Of a stretch of 64,000 nucleotides of DNA, positions 48,294-60,700 are shown one piece after another. The notes below the pieces were generated by a model, which was given only the letters and a program-made list of their open reading frames with translations, made no database searches and had not been told where the DNA came from. The stretch is taken from positions 62,001-126,000 of the forward strand of contig JAPEVF010000021.1 in the NCBI GenBank assembly GCA_029747585.1, written 5' to 3'. Numbering within the stretch: the first letter of the stretch is position 1; every line of letters begins with the position of its first letter. A program made the translations under genes and the position numbers. Source of the DNA: Pleurotus djamor. Its lineage: Eukaryota > Basidiomycota > Agaricomycetes > Agaricales > Pleurotaceae.

Positions 48294-50451
48294 ATGTCTT
48301 TTACTTACGAGCCCATTATCTTCGTTGACTATGCCGGGAAATTTCTCTTCATGGCTCATCCTGAAGTCGTCGATGAGTCACTAAATGCATTAGAGCATCA
48401 TTTGAAAACTATGCCGCAGTTTCAGGTTTATGGAAAACTCGAAGCCACGACTCTGTACATCGTGAGCCATCCCGTTGCTTCATGCGATATTGTCTCCGCA
48501 TTGCATACATTTCAGCTGTCGGAAGACTCGGCGATAGACATCGACCTATCTGAGTCGGAACTGGCTACAAAGCAATGGTTAACCATCACCTCCAAAGCCA
48601 AGCAATGGGTATCGAGAAAGTGGCAATTTTCTGATTATTCCAAGGAACTAAAGAACACCCGGGAGAAGATATATGTCATTGCGAAATGCCGTACGTTTTT
48701 GTCCCACCTCTTTCGTTTTAACCCTCAACTCATGTTGTAATCACCCAGAGTTTCCACGCAGTATGTTCGCGAGTCCCCATTCATCCGCCTCTAACCGTTG
48801 TTACGTCACAGTCACCTCCAATGCTGGCGACGCATCTTCTCCGCTGGCATCGATTACAGAAGAGTTTGTCGACCGTAGAGGCTGTCGCCTCGAAAACAAG
48901 GGTGAGTTTACGTTGATCTTGCCATTATTTCCTCCCTAATCCTCGGACAGCCCCATCGAATGCCGCATTCATCCGAAAGGCCCTGGAATCCCCATCCACG
49001 ACTGCTCAGAACGGAGCCTTGCTTTCCTCTCAACGCTTTGGGAACGTTGCTGCCGTTTACGATGGTCGGCCTTGCGCCTTGACTGGACCAAGCATTGGAA
49101 TATACCACCCGATATTCAGCAAGTTTCGACAGAAAGTAGCTAATCAACCCGGACCAGTGACAGGCCCCTCAGCTTGGGAACGCTTACGCGCAGCATCTCG
49201 GTTATTGGATACCAGCGCGCAGTACTTCTCCGTCGAGGCTCAACGCCATGCTGCCCTCGCAAAAGATTTAGAGATTCTTCTCCCGTCCGGGCGTTTCACT
49301 GCTAAAGAAACTACGCTCAGTTTTGGAGGGCGGATCTTCAAGCCTGATGGTCATCGGCCCACGGACTGCCCCTTCCTAACCCTCTTGCTCAATCTCTTGT
49401 GGGAGCTGAAGAACGGAATGGGTTTGGGAGACTGTGACCCAATTGAGCAAGCCACCAGGGGTTATTTGATCATGGCTACATCAGAAGATGTTAGTATAAT
49501 CGCCATATACAATATGAATATTACTGATCATCAAACCATTAGCTTAAAAAACTACGAGACATCAGCTGCATGCCCGTTTTCATTCTCGGGATTACCGGGC
49601 CCAATCTTACCATCTCTGGCGCCATCTATCTTGACGGGGTTGTGACGGAGCGCCTTACTGAGTATATCTCTTTGGTTCCCCATTCATCGGGCAAAGCCAT
49701 TGATTATATCTCTGACCGCGAGGCATTGGTCCACCGGATCGCTCATATCTTTTCGGTGCTTGATGAATGTCTTGTTGATCTCGACGAGTACTATCAAACC
49801 ATTGAAAGCGCAGCGCCACACCCTCTCAATCCTGCTCCCCATTTCACCGCCTACGTCAACGACAGAAACGAACTTTGTACCCTTTCTTACACCAACCGAC
49901 GATTTCCTCCACGTTCACAACGTGCCGTGTTCCATGCTACCTTGACTTCGCCCACTGAGCCCCCACGTGACTGTATCGTCAAATTCACCACACGGTACAA
50001 TGCAGAGGCTCATCGACTGATGTATGGAGCTGGTATCGCGCCAGAGCTGATTTACTGCCAATACGAACCCGATGTCGACCGAAGATGCGTCATCACTGAA
50101 TACATCCACGATGATCTTACCACAATCCCAACCGTCGAAGCCCTCGAGAAACTCAAGGCTGGGTTGAAGCTACTTCATGATAATGACTACGTCTTCGGTG
50201 ACCTACGCGATGCGAACATCATCGTGAACGGCAAGGGCCATATTTTCCTTATCGACTTCGACTGGTGCGACAAGGTCGGCAAGGCCTTTTACCCGCATGA
50301 CCTTAACACCACTGGGGTAACTTACCCAGCTGGGGTTGAAGGAGGGCATGCGATCACGAAGGCTCATGATGAGGAGATGTTGAACCTTTACCTCGCTTTC
50401 GTCGAAGGCCATCAGCTCAGTCTCGCGCACACAGCTCAGCAATCCGCATAA
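48294..50451 (+). CDS. Divergent protein-kinase-like protein of basidiomycete type
   Basis: Five exons: 48294-48690, 48749-48760 (12 nt), 48812-48901, 48951-49489 and 49543-50451 give 648 residues. The N-terminal 350 residues are not recognised. The C-terminal 220 residues have a kinase-like fold: Lys in DCIVKFTTRYNAEAHRLM with a following Glu/His, hinge VITEYIHDDL, catalytic-loop analogue FGDLRDANIIV (His-Arg-Asp replaced, Asp and Asn kept) and metal-binding IDFDWCDKVG (DFG replaced by DFD). This resembles the large group of mushroom kinase-like proteins related to aminoglycoside-type phosphotransferase/Bud32 folds. It may be an active atypical kinase or a pseudokinase. The 12-nt exon is supported by frame but should be tested, since a single longer intron is an alternative. 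Confidence 0.8.
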
Positions 50452-51521
50452 GCAAGGGCGTCATCCAGACACCTCTCCCCCACTTCATAACCCACATACT
50501 GTCGATACCTTGCCTGTGATTTAAGTAAGTATGTGTAGCAGTTCGGTATGCTTCCTCTCCTTTGTACCTTTATTTTCTTGTCTCTCGTCATGCCTTCTCA
50601 TATCCGCAGTCTCCTATATACTTGTCTCTGAGGTATATGAGGTCTTGATCATCATGTATTATTACAAATCGACTAAGTAGTTATCCCTACCCTCTTCTCC
50701 GTCTTTGGGGTAGAATCGTTACGGTATACCCTTACTGTAGCATACAATGGAGAAGTTGGCGATGAGCAGAAGCCTTTGTCGTACACCGGCGGGAGAGGAG
50801 ACAGTAGGCGTCGAGGTGTTTAAGCTTGGAACATTGGACGACCATGGACTCTTTCCACCTCTGCAGCCAGTAACCCTGCTGAAGACGATCACTACACAGC
50901 CCGGCCTCTTCTAAAACTTGTTACTGGTGGGGGTTATGCGCTCGCGTATCTTTAAGGTCCCAGCATATCCGAGTTCAAATGGTCAAGCTTCTTCTTCAGA
51001 TAAATGATATCGATTGGATCTTAGCCAATGTTCATCGTAGAAAACGTTTTCTGAGGTCCGTGAGAGAAGAGGGGATGTGCAGCAATTACGGAAGGCTTGC
51101 CAGGCGAAAGTAAGCTATGAGAAGGAACCATGAGCTGGACTGCATNAAAAAGCCCTTAGNAAAAAGACCTACGCCTATCGTTTCTTGAAGCCTAGACGCG
51201 TTTAAGTTGAATGATGGTCATGGCGGGGTGTTCAAACTTCAAAGCGAAAAAGGGGACGTCCGACGCTGCAAAAAGCATGGGTTCCGATGCGCAGCCCCAA
51301 AAGTCGGTGCCGCGTACTTTCGAATCCCAGATAAAGCTGCTGGCGTTGGTCAGGATCAAGAGAGATGTTGAGCAGCAGGATAGCTACAAGCCATAAAGCT
51401 TAAAGCTTAAAGGCGAGCTTGACTGGTGACAAGTCTATATTTGAACGTCCCTGATGATGTACTGTTTGCCGCCCACGTTATGGGATGAGCAACCTTAGAT
51501 TCTGAAGATGTTGAACGTTGA
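50452..51521. other. Intergenic with two ambiguous bases
   Basis: No supported gene. Ns at 51145 and 51160 both precede runs of A. A doubled aaagctt lies near 51399-51412. Confidence 0.5.
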
Positions 51522-51611
51522 AGCTATGGAGACTTGAAGGTGGGCGAAGTTGCAGATCAGTTCTTCACACGAATCATGGTGGAACCCGGGAGCTTGCACT
51601 CGACGCAACCA
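51522..51611 (+). pseudogene. Remnant of a third S10 serine carboxypeptidase gene (C-terminal end only)
   Basis: On the plus strand the sequence reads [18 protein letters not shown] and then SLHST, closely matching the C-terminus of the peptidase at 54861-56924 ([20 protein letters not shown]). It faces the stop of the peptidase at 51703. Upstream, the expected His-containing GHEVPAY region is no longer readable, so only about 30 codons remain. It indicates that the family once had at least one more copy here, in inverted orientation. Confidence 0.6.
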
Positions 51612-51702
51612 TGTCACGCTTGAGGCTTATCCTTCCTCGAAGATCCAAGCTAAGATTTCACTCTTATATTGAGAACGGACTCTGTACAAGGGACATTTAC
51701 TT

Positions 51703-53794
51703 TTACGTCGACACCAAACTCGAGTTACTCATGATCTGATCGAAGAATTGGAGGGCTGCCTGACCCGCCAATAATCCACCAAACTTGTACGCAGGGACTT
51801 CGTGTCCGGCGCCGAAAATGCGCAAGTAAGAGAATGTACCAGCGTTTTTGAATTGACCTGTTGCCTTTCCGTCTACGGTGTATGATTTAAAAGCTTGCTG
51901 CTTGTATGTCGTGGTGAATTTTGTGGTGAGGGCGTCGACCTAGTCGGAGGTTCATGAGTAATTAGAAGGAAACGATAAAGAAAGGGGATAAAGGAAGTAC
52001 TCACCATTGCCTCAACGCCGTTAAAGTTGAGGATGTAATCCTGTACATTTCATTAGTTCAAAGTAAGGCTTCGATGGTAAAGGGACCTACAGCGTCACCA
52101 TCAAATATGATAGTTCGCACCCCAGCATTGATGACAGTCTCTAAGTCAGGTCTAGAGTTGCGCATCCAATCACCTAATCAAGAGATCTCAGCAAGAAGAC
52201 ACCATATTTAATCGATGGACGTACCAGTAGCGGCAAAGTTGTTGTAGACAGTCCGACTACTGGTTGTGTAGGTGACCTCTCCACCGATCTTGGAAGCGAC
52301 GGAGTTCAACCACGTCGTGAACGATGGTGGATAGGGGTCGGGGTTGGTAGCAAGCACGTAGTATACCTGTCATCCGTGAGTCAGTGACGGAGACAGGGCC
52401 TTGATGCTGAGAGAAAGCACATACATCAAAGTTACCAGCCAAAGATGATAGAATATTGTTGTTGCAGAAGCTCTGAGCCCTAGAACATACGCTGTTGGTC
52501 CCACCGTTGTTGCACTGTGTAATCTGTAGCATAACCAAGACATCAGAAAGGAGGTTGCCGACTAGGATGAGACATCAACAAACCAGGTCGCGGCATCCAC
52601 CTGATTGAGTCCACGCCGTAGTTCCTCGATTAATCGTAGACTGAGAGACGAGTGGGTGATATGGGTTGCTGGCTGCGTATTGAATGTACCCAGGGTATTG
52701 AACAAGGGGATCCTTCAAAAGATGATGAGGACCCTGGGTAGGTATTACTTATTTGAGGAGTCGTACCGTAAGACCATCACCGACTCCAAGAACCTTTAGG
52801 TTCAGAGGAAGACCGCTAACCTGCCCCGAAGCGATAGCAGCGTTTTGTGCGAGGAAATGGCTAAGTAAACCCGAGTTGTAGTGAAAGGTCGCGCAATTGT
52901 GGAAAAGATTCGCTTACGCAGCAAATGTGGGACCGTAGTGACCACCATATCTAAGCCCCCAGGGTCACTAAGCGAGTGATGAAGACAAGAAGGTGACTTA
53001 CGACTCCGTCCAAATGGCAAGGTCGCGCCCCTGGAGTCCTGAGAATCTCCTATCCTTGAGCCAAATCTGCAAGAACGACCAGACATCGGCGGCGGCTTGT
53101 TGGCTGGTTCCGACTTGCATGTCACCATGAGAAAAGCCCACTCCAACGGGCTGATCAATGAAGAGAATATTCGCGTTGGTGTTCCAAGAGAAGGGGTTAA
53201 GAACGACTCGGGACGAATCATTAGTGATGCGACAGGGGCCGTTTTCTTGGAAGAGGCCAATCATCGAAGATGAACCTGGCTGTTGTGGGACAGCTCATGA
53301 GCGGTATTGTTAGATAGAAGAGGTCAGAAGCTTACTCCTCCATTGAACCAGAGTGCAAGGGGAGCCGTGTCTGGATTATTGCGAGCGGCGAAGAACCAAA
53401 ACCTAGGCGAGAGAATAAGTTATCTAGACTATCGTCTAAGATGGATTACTCTCACCAGATACTCTTTGTAGAGGTCAGATCTCCGTAGCCGGACGCTTGA
53501 AAAACGCCTGGGGTAGTCTCTGTCGTGTTGAATCAGCGGAAGTTCGACCTTCGGTAACGGTGATCAGAAGTATTTACCGCAAACGCCATGATTTTCGACA
53601 ACCCTGAGAGCACCTGGGGTCGTAGCAGCTGGTGCAAGAGCGATCTTCTCCTCTGGAACGAACGTTGCTGGGTTCGGAACACCTCCGATCACGCCGTCAA
53701 CTACAGGGATCTGCCCCGCATTAACCAAGGCAAATAGAGCGGGAAGGATCCCAACGAGAGCGAACAAGAACATCTCAGCGCGCAGGTGGCTCAT
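51703..53794 (-). CDS. Secreted serine carboxypeptidase, family S10 (copy 1)
   Basis: Acid exopeptidase that removes C-terminal residues from peptides. Start at 53794 gives a signal peptide with the hydrophobic stretch [18 protein letters not shown]. Many short introns interrupt the gene (first exon ends at 53578). S10 signatures: [23 protein letters not shown] (in two exons), substrate-side [16 protein letters not shown], the nucleophile Ser in WTES-YGGHYG across a splice, Asp in IIFDGDADYILN and His in [11 protein letters not shown]. All three catalytic residues are present. Ends at TAA 51703-51705 after SNSSLVST. Tandem with copy 2, same strand; shared gene order and motifs imply local duplication. 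Likely secreted for external protein digestion or kept in the vacuole. Confidence 0.9.
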
Positions 53795-54493
53795 TCTGTG
53801 AGCGAAGCAGCTTGGATTTTATACGTCCTGATGCAGTACCCTACCAGTTTCCAGCGAAGCGTACCAGCAAGCTACATGATGCTTGCGACAGCCTATCTGC
53901 TGATGTTGCACATGGTCGATGGGTTCTGACATTGAGCTGAAAATAACCTTCTATCGCAAGGATATCCGCCGTCTTATTCTGAAGTCCAACATAGAATGAT
54001 CAGCTTGCTGGCTCTATCACCAATTTGTGAAAGTCCCAACGAAAATCCACTCACCAGTGATGAATGCCCTAGTCTACAAGACGTCGAAAGGTCAGTCATG
54101 CTGAGCGGCCGTACGAGCCAGCCGACGGAAAGTGTCAATGGTGTCATAGCTTCCATGTTATCGCAGACCGTCCACAGGGAGCACGACTTCTATAGTCACG
54201 CAAACATATGGCGAGTGAAGGTGTCGTTCGGAGATATTGGGGCACAAAAGAAGAGAAGACCAAGGTTGCCACCTGGTATTCTGTGGGTATTCTCATCACG
54301 GTATTCATGGGTCGAATGATGGACATCCAGCAGTGCTTTGCGAGAAGGCCCAGATGTGCCAGTGGTTTCCAGCAATTAGAGAAATTAATGGGTGTCATGG
54401 ATGAGGGTGAGACGGTAGTGGGCACTCTAGTTTGCTGAAATTCAATATTCAGCCAATAAGCTGACACTCGTCGTATGAGCTAAGTAGAGCATG
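53795..54493. other. Promoter region of peptidase copy 1
   Basis: 700 bp upstream of copy 1 before the tRNA gene. Several short frames overlap without domain content. Confidence 0.5.
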
Positions 54494-54577
54494 TCTCTGT
54501 TAGTATATCGGTTAGTACACGCGCCTGTCAAACGAGTAGGAACGCGCGAAAGCTGGGTTCGACTCCCAGACAGAGAG
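54494..54577 (+). tRNA. tRNA-Asp (anticodon GTC) with a short intron
   Basis: Acceptor arms TCTCTGT (54494-54500) and ACAGAGA (54570-54576) pair fully. The D-arm region holds TAGTATATCGGTTAGTAC. The anticodon stem CGCGC pairs with GCGCG. The loop is CTGTCA with the anticodon GTC at 54527-54529. A 12-nt intron (about aacgagtaggaa) follows position 37, the canonical place. The T-arm CTGGGTTCGACTCCCAG is perfect. A T-rich stretch at 54595-54604 can stop RNA polymerase III. G at 54577 is the discriminator. Confidence 0.93.
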
Positions 54578-54594
54578 GACTCTGCCGACTGTCG

Positions 54595-54604
54595 TTTCTT
54601 TTTG
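54595..54604 (+). terminator. RNA polymerase III terminator (T-rich)
   Basis: tttctttttg 18-27 bp after the tRNA-Asp 3' end; the five-T run is enough for Pol III termination. Confidence 0.6.
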
Positions 54605-54860
54605 TCTCCTGTATTGGACACTTTGATCAAGCGACGCGAGTCTTTTGGATTGAAGGGGCTCAGCTTCAGAAGGCTATTTCCAGGCGGGAAAAGTATGAGC
54701 AAAATTGAACTTGGTCCGAGCTGGGAGGCGATCGGAACGGAATGGTGATGTCGTAACGAGGAAGAATCCCTACTAACAATGCACTGACTATCTGTCTCCG
54801 TTTCACAAACTTACACTCAATTCATTGTATGATAGATGTATGGCTTGTCCCGAACAAGGC

Positions 54861-56924
54861 TCACGTCGAATGCAGGCTTGACTCCATCATAATCTGTCGG
54901 AAGAATTGATCTGCCACTTCACCCGCCTTCAAATTACCATGGCTATACGCAGGGACTTCATGCCCAGATCCAAAAATCCGCAGATACGAAAACGATCCAG
55001 CACTTTTGAATAAACCAGCTTCTTGACCTCGGACGCTATATCTCTGGAATTCTTGGGTTTTGTATTGACTCGTGAATTTAGTTTGCAACGCGTCGACCTA
55101 GGAGGGGCAGGGTCAGGAGGATCCAGACAGACAACAGGATGTAAACGCACCATGCTCTCGACTCCCATATAATTACAGATGAAATCCTGAGATCAGAGTA
55201 TCAGCTCTCGTGAACGAGGCTCGAATGGATTGGGCTCACGGCATCGCCGTCATAGATGAATGTCCGCATGCCATCTGCGTTGATGACCTTCTCCAGGTAA
55301 GGGCGGAAGTTGCGCATCCAATCACCTAAAGGGCGCGAGTTCAGCCTTGTTCAAGTGAGCTAAGTGAGACGTCTTACCGCCCCAAGCGAAGTTCACATAT
55401 ACAGGATAGCTAACCATTTCGAAAGGCACTTCCGCACCTATGACTGCTCTTTGACTATTCAAGTAGTCCTCAAATCCAGGAGGGTACGCATCGGGGTTCT
55501 TAGCAAGAATGTAGTATATCTACAAATGAAGCAAAACTATGATCAAGACTGACGGAAAAACAGAGAAGCCAAGAACATACGTTCCAATCCCCAGCTAGGG
55601 GTCCCGCCACGTCAGAATTGCAGTCAAGTTGTGCGACTGTGCAAACAGGATTGACGTCGTCATTAGCGTAGCAGCTCTTGATCTACGGTGGGGTTATGAT
55701 CAGCGAAACCTAGCGGCATGTTCCTGCTAGAACGCACTTTGTCACGACATCCTCCAGGTTTCGTCCATGTTTCATTCGCCTTCTGGATGGTTTTGTTGGA
55801 CACCAAGGGGTAATAAGGATTCTTCCCTGCGTAATCGATGTATCCTTGATACTGTATGAGCGGGTCCTGGCATTGTAATTGGGTTAGTCAAGGCTCGCTT
55901 TGATGGTCACCGGCTAACCGTTAAGCCATTTCCAATGGCCAGGGCTTTCAGATTGATATGAAGTGCATCAATCGCTCCTTTTGCAATCGCGTCGTTCTGG
56001 TCCAGTATGTGCCTAAAAGGTATAAGATTATAAGACAAAAGTAGAAAGGACCGCGATAGGAAAACTGACGCAGCGAAGGCGGGTCCGTAGTGTCCACCGT
56101 AACTGCACATCAATTAGTTCGAGGCTTGATACACTTAGGTTCGAACCTACGATTCGGTCCAGATGGCAAGTGGACGCTCCAGCAATTTAGAAAACTTCTC
56201 ATCTTTGAAGAATATCTGCAGGAACTTCCATACGTCTTCAGCCGCCTGTTGACTAGTCCCTACCGTCATCGTGCCATACGAAAAGCCGACACCGATAGGC
56301 TGGTCGATGTACAAGACATTCGCATGGTTGTTCCACGAGAGCGGATTGTGGTCGACATCGGAGCTGTCGTTCCTAATGCGACATGGACCATTTTCTTGGA
56401 AGAGACCGATCATAGAGGACGCTCCGGGCTATGAATATATGAATATTGAAGATCAGCAACGTGCATAAATCACACAGAAAGACATACCCCGCCGTTGAAC
56501 CAAAGAGCGAGGGGCGCGTTTTCTGGCTCGTTACGGGCCTCAAAGTACCAAAACCTGAATGGCGGGGGATAAAAAGATGGGGATACCTGAGACGTAGAAT
56601 CCTACGAACCATATATTCTCCGTAGGAGCCAAAGTAGCGTATCCTGAAGCTTGATACACGCCAGCGGTAGTCTCTGATAAGGGGAGAGCACCTCAGCTGC
56701 AGCGAGCGTGAAGGAGTTTCGTTGATAGTCATACCACAGACACCACTGTTTTCGGTCACTCGCAGTGAACCGGGTATTCTATGGGTGATCTTGTCGAGAC
56801 TTGGAGCTTGAGGAGGTGGATCCTTGGGTACACCGCCCACAACGTCATCAATAATCGGTATTTGGCCAGTAGCATAAGCAAGCGTCGCAGAAAAGAAAGC
56901 GACCAGAAGGGCGGGATAGAACAT
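54861..56924 (-). CDS. Secreted serine carboxypeptidase, family S10 (copy 2)
   Basis: Tandem paralogue of copy 1. Start at 56924 gives the signal peptide [20 protein letters not shown], then [16 protein letters not shown], which parallels the propeptide of copy 1 ([13 protein letters not shown]). Intron positions and motifs match: [40 protein letters not shown], the Ser in [13 protein letters not shown], Asp in FIYDGDADFICN (across a splice) and His in [11 protein letters not shown]. Triad complete. Ends at TGA 54861-54863 after MESSLHST. The mature N-terminal regions differ more than the catalytic core, suggesting older duplication with shifts in specificity. Located outside the cell or in the vacuole. 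Confidence 0.9.
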
Positions 56925-57790
56925 GACGGAAGGATGGGACGAGGCAGGGAGAGATCGAGAGAGGCAGGGATCGCTATTAATATGAGCGGTGGCGAATTTG
57001 TGCGTGTTAAGACTTTTGGGAGAGCGGCCTTCAACGCAGGCAAGAGGAAATCGAGAAACGAGAAATCTCATTCTAGAATCCAGATAATTGGAAGCCATTG
57101 TTGACAGTTGAACCCTGGGCAGAAATCCACTGGAGGAGGCGCCGCTCTGGTCAATTTCTTCACTTATTATGGTTCCGGCGAGTGGGCTAACAGAAATATA
57201 GCACCCCCTAGCAGCGTTCGCGAATTTGAACGGAATGTAGTCCATTTTATCGTTCCGTCACAAGGTTTGTAGTGTTCATATGTGTTTCACGAATCTTCGT
57301 GTTAGCTCAATAGCCGAATCGAGCACAAGTTCAGATTTTATCTAGCCCGTATATGAGCTGCCAGAAAACAAGGGCATGCTCCTCGGTCTCAAGGTGGAAG
57401 GGGGCATGGTTGGGCATGGTTAGAAGTTCGGAATGGGCGGAAACGCCAAGAAAGCGCGCTGCGCGTCTGTGCCTTGGCTCCCCTGATCCCTCCAAGTCGA
57501 ACATTTATTCCAGATCATACGCGATGATAGCAGGCTTAGCAATCTGTTATGTCTGGAGGACGCAGTTTCACAACATCCTTACCGAGGCCCTCAGCAAGCA
57601 CTTCGGAAAAGAGAGAGGCAACACCAAGTTCTTGTTCTTACCCCCTAAGCCACTCCTATATGGACTGAAATGTTTGAGCGCCTGCAGCCGACTTTCAGGC
57701 ACCGCACCACCACCACAGCCTCCTCGTTTTGGAACAGCCCCGCGAGGAAGAAAAACCTTGAAACCGAGGTCCTTGCCTCCAACTACGCAA
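56925..57790. other. Divergent promoter region between peptidase copy 2 and chitin synthase
   Basis: 870 bp. A long plus-strand frame (57353 onward) runs through here into the chitin synthase start but has no domain content and is best read as 5' leader. A doubled gggcatggtt is seen near 57400. Confidence 0.5.
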
Positions 57791-60700
57791 ATGTCCAGGT
57801 ATCCCCCAGATGTGAGCCTTTTTCTCTCTTTAAACGGTGCAGAATTCATTGGGACTTGCACATACAGGCAGATGAAGCCCAGCGGGGCAGGTATAACGAT
57901 GGGTACAACCCAAATCCAAGTCCATATACTCTCTCGACGTCGCCAAACCCATATGAGCGATATGATGCGCCTTATTCGCTGCCGGACCCGTTTGCCAATC
58001 CAACGTCTTACCACACACCTCCACCACCTCCTCCACAAGCCCCTGGCTACCCACCTCAGGTCGATGCTTACGGTGTACCCATTCATCCGCAGTCACCACC
58101 ACCGATGTCGCAGACACCAATGTCGTTACCTCACCCAGCGCACTCGCCACCGCCAGCCGTACCAGAATACCCACCTTTTCAGCACCCACCACCACCGCCA
58201 GCGACGCGCTACGAACTGCATGACGACGACGGAGGGGACACCGGTGACATACCGCTACTTCGACGGGACCCAAGCTACACGTCTGGGATTAACATGCCTG
58301 TGCCAGGAGGATATGGAGACGACTCTGCCACCGCAGACGATCGGTCGGAGGTCAATATCCGATATGGGCGCATTCCCCAGCGCGTCCCTCGTCGTTACAA
58401 AACCATCAAGAAAGTCGAGCTTTTCCATGGCAACTTCGTGCTGGATTCCGCAGTCCCTACGAAGTTGCTCAATATGTGTGCGAATAAGACGGATAGGGAG
58501 TTTACGCACATGCGGTACTCTGCTGCAACGTGCGATCCAAATGACTTCAAGGACTCGGGTTTCACGCTCAGACAAGTGCACTATGACCCGCCTCGGAGAA
58601 CGGAGCTTTTCATCGTGATGACGATGTACAATGAGGATGAGGAACTGTTTTGTCGGACTATGCATGGTGTCATCAAGAATGTCATGCATTTGGTAAAGAG
58701 AGATAGAAGTAAGACTTGGGGGAAAGATGGATGGAAGAAAGTGGTCGTGTGTATCGTCAGTGATGGTCGCCAGAAGATCAACAGCAGGACGCTCAGTGTC
58801 ATCGCTGCGATGGGATGTTATCAGGATGGTATTGCCAAGGTGCGTCCATTTGAGTTTCTTATTTCTCCAATTTCGCTTGAACGTCGCGCTGTAGAATATC
58901 GTCAATGGAAAAGCTGTGACCGCCCATATCTACGAGTATACCACGCAAAGTGCGCCTCCAACTTTCCTTGATTCAAGTACCCCTAAAGCTTTCATCCAGT
59001 TTCCGTCAATCCTTCTCTCAAGATTGAAGGCGCGGAAAAGGGTATCATCCCCGTCCAAATCATCTTCTGCTTGAAAGAGAAGAATCAGAAGAAGATCAAC
59101 TCTCACCGATGGTTCTTCAATGCTTTCGGCCCAATCCTGCAACCCAACGTTTGCATCCTTCTCGATGTCGTGAGCCTCGATTCTTCATTTATACTTGATT
59201 ACTCCTCTGAAAGTCGTATACAGGGGACTATGCCCGGACCTACGAGTATCTACCATCTCTGGAAAGCGTTCGATATCAATTCAAATGTCGGTGGCGCTTG
59301 CGGGGAAATTGTTGCTCTCAAGGGCAAGTGGGGTCAGAATCTCATCAACCCTCTCGGCGCGTCGCTTTTCTTTCCACGCCCACCGTCTGCTTATCACCAT
59401 GTCTCTTTTAGTCGCTGCCCAGAACTTCGAGTACAAGATGAGCAACATCCTTGACAAACCGCTGGAATCTGTCTTTGGTTATATCTCTGTCCTTCCGGGT
59501 GCTTTCAGCGCTTACCGTTATATTGCTCTGCAAAATGACTCTGTCGGTGAAGGGCCTCTGCAGAAGTACTTCCTTGGAGAAAAGATGGTTGGTTTCGTTG
59601 CCCACCCTCCGGTGTTGTCCTCTTTCTGATTCGGTTCATACATAGCATGGTGCTGGAGCGGACATTTTCACTGCTAATATGTACCTCGCTGAGGATCGTG
59701 TACGTACCATCTCCCCACCCCGATACGCGTTATCGTCTTACTCATACACTCTGTAGATTTTGTGTTGGGAATTGGTCTCGAAACGTGGTGGATCATGGAC
59801 ATTGCACTACGTCAAATCAGCCTACGCTGTTACTGATGTCCCCGATCAAGTGAGTATCCTCCCCTTGCTCCCCGCCTCCCATCTAATCACGCACTCTTTT
59901 GCAAGGTTCCCGAACTCATCTCCCAACGTCGCCGCTGGCTCAACGGTTCCTTCTTCGCCGCTGTGCACAGTACTTTCCACTTCTATTACATCTATCGTTC
60001 CGCGCATTCGTTCCTCAGGAAGTTTTGGATCCACGTAGAAATGTTCTACCAGTTCTTTAATCTTATCTTCAGTTGGTTCGCTCTGGTGCGTCTCTCCTTT
60101 CCTACCAACATATTTGAGTTGTCTAAATGAGGTTGGCAGGCTAATTATTATATTGCTTTCGTCATCCTTTCCACCTCCATGGAGAGCGAAGAACTCGGTC
60201 TAAACGGAATTAATATCGCCAACGTCATCCTCAACTACTTTTACCTCGGCTTATTGATAATGTGTTTCCTACTATCACTGGGTAATCGACCGCAGGGTAG
60301 TAAGTGGGGTTATACGGCAGCGTTTATTGGGTTTGGGGTTATCACTATCTACATGACGGTCCGTTCTCTTCCCTTTGCGTTCATTGCGTTTGCTTATTTA
60401 TTGGATTACATGCTAGGTCGCCGCGTTCCTGCTTGCTTTCAAGGGCATAGAGAATCTAGCGAAAAACGATGCGGATGGACTGCAAGTGGACGATCTGTTC
60501 ACTAACGCTATCTTCCGTAATATCGTGCTCTCCCTTGCTGCCACGCTTGGATTGTACCTTTTGGCCTCACTGATCTTCGTGAGTGCTCGGTCTTCTCGGC
60601 CTTATTAGTTTCTCACAGTGGTTTCGCAGTTCGAACCTTGGCACATGATTACTTCCTTCGTCCAATATTTGTTGATGGCGCCGTCGTACATTGCTGTGCT

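Noticed and set aside
56137..56148. aggttcgaacct, resembling a tRNA T-arm
   Set aside because: It is a palindrome inside an intron of peptidase copy 2; no acceptor, D or anticodon arms are present.
57353..57790. Open frame running into the chitin synthase start
   Set aside because: No domain content; the family-typical N-terminus and first intron begin at 57791, so this is 5' leader.
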